Of a stretch of DNA of 64,000 nucleotides, positions 63,224 to 64,000 are shown one piece after another. This DNA is from Dallia pectoralis. Lineage: Eukaryota > Chordata > Actinopteri > Esociformes > Umbridae. A program made the position numbers and the translations under genes. The DNA lies in NCBI GenBank assembly GCA_029465975.1, contig CM055744.1, positions 9,409,096-9,473,095 on the forward strand, read 5' to 3'. The notes under the pieces were generated by a model, which did no database searches, was not told the origin of the DNA, and saw nothing but the letters and a program-made list of their open reading frames with translations. Numbering within the stretch: the first letter of the stretch is position 1; each line of letters starts with the position of its first letter.

Positions 63224-64000
63224 GCCTCCCCGGGAATCATCACCTTAACGTGGTGGAGAGGTTTGTGTGCCCCTATGAACCTGAGGGCTGGGTTGTCTGG
63301 AGCTTCATGCTCCTGGTAGGGTTTCCCAAGGCAAAGTGGTCTCAGGCGAGGGGCCAGACTAAGAATGGTTCACCAAGACCCCATGAAAGATCGAGGAAAA
63401 AGGAGCGAGACCCTGCCTGGAGGAAGCCCAGGGCCCTCGTCTGGAGCCAGGCCCAGACGGCGGGCTCGAAAGCGAGCGTCTGGTGGCCGGGTTTGCCACG
63501 GAGCCCGGCCGGGCACAGCCCGAACGAGATACGTGGCATCTCTCTCCTCTCCATCCTGTGGGCCCACCACTCACAGGAACAACCGCAGGGGTCGGGTGCG
63601 CTGTCATATGGGTGGCAGTGAAGGTGGGGGGTCTCGACGGATCAGACCCGGGCGGCAGAAGCTTGCTTTGGGGACGTGGAACGTCACCTCACTGGGGGGG
63701 AAGGAGCCAGAACTTGTGCGTGAGGTGGAGCGATACCAGTTGGATCTGGTGGGACTTACCTCTACGCACAACCGTGGCTCTGGAACCTTACTCCTGGATA
63801 GGGGTTGGACTCTGTTCTTCTCTGGAGTTGCCCAGGGTGAGAGGCGGCGGGCTGGTGTGGGGATACTCACGAGCCCACGTCTGAGCACGGTGGTGTTGGA
63901 GTTTACCCCGGTGGATGAGAGGTTTGCCTCCCTACGCCTAAGGGTGGTGGGGGGGAAAACTCTGACTGTTGTTTGTGCTTATGCACCAAACAGCAGTTCG
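63224..64000 (+). mobile_element. 5' part of a fish non-LTR retrotransposon (LINE), APE endonuclease ORF running off the window
   Basis: From about 63224 the sequence resembles the GC-rich leader of a common teleost LINE. An open frame then runs from the ATG at 63608 to the window end (131 codons, no stop). It carries the N terminus of an apurinic-type endonuclease: GTWNVTSLGGKEPELVREVE (the catalytic N of TWN and E of KEPE), DLVGLTSTHNRGSGTLLLDR, GERRRAGVGIL and TVVCAYAPNSSS. In such elements this enzyme nicks the target DNA for target-primed reverse transcription. The frame is also open upstream of the ATG, so the true start is uncertain. The reverse transcriptase lies beyond 64000. Clade (L2, Rex or other) cannot be fixed from this piece. 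It could be intact, since no break is visible. Confidence 0.85.

Overview
The window looks like chromosomal DNA of a teleost fish. Four spliced minus-strand exons match one receptor-type tyrosine phosphatase. The rest is intron-like AT-rich DNA holding several Tc1/mariner relics, a hAT MITE, the 5' part of a fish LINE, and an unusually dense set of micro- and minisatellites. There are no operons, ribosome binding sites or long conserved ORFs. Nearly all long ORFs are read-throughs of tandem repeats. The Tc1-rich content would fit a pike- or salmon-like fish, but the species is a guess.

The only gene I can support is ptprt (R2B receptor protein tyrosine phosphatase), on the minus strand. In transcription order, all with matching phase and canonical splice sites, it shows: the end of the MAM domain (54873-54954), the first half of the Ig domain (52277-52392), the second half of the Ig domain (50544-50718), and the first fibronectin III domain (13576-13869). 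The signal peptide, earlier MAM exons, later FN3 repeats, the transmembrane segment and both phosphatase domains lie outside the window.

The main anomaly is 8065-38019, inside the intron between the Ig and FN3 exons and running across the FN3 exon. It is a nest of inverted copies. Naming blocks on the plus strand: X (8065-10730), YZ (10731-16099, contains the FN3 exon), inverted X (16106-18640), W (18641-22097), a 223-bp loop (22098-22320), inverted W (22321-25877), U, a single-copy block (25878-27672), inverted YZ (27673-32901), inverted X (32902-34811) and W again (34812-38019). Junctions carry a few bases of microhomology. The plus-strand FN3 copy (30014-30299) is frameshifted, mostly at G/C homopolymers. 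Some copies (32.3-34.8 kb, 16.1-22.1 kb) are full of small indels, while others are almost identical. I infer either a fold-back (DUP-TRP/INV-DUP-like) rearrangement or, more likely, an assembly artefact from fold-back long reads with poor consensus. The simplest underlying locus is 1-16099, then the reverse complement of 22098-27673, then 38020-64000.

From 38 to 64 kb the sequence reads as a normal intron carrying large minisatellites: 57 bp at 38.3-39.35 kb, 29 bp x about 58 at 40.6-42.3 kb, and 22 bp at 47.1-47.5 kb. Further right are the three remaining ptprt exons, two oppositely oriented Tc1 halves, a hAT MITE with an 8-bp target duplication, a Tc1 copy whose transposase is interrupted by a roughly 1.2-kb G-rich 11-bp minisatellite, and a LINE endonuclease ORF that runs off the right edge.
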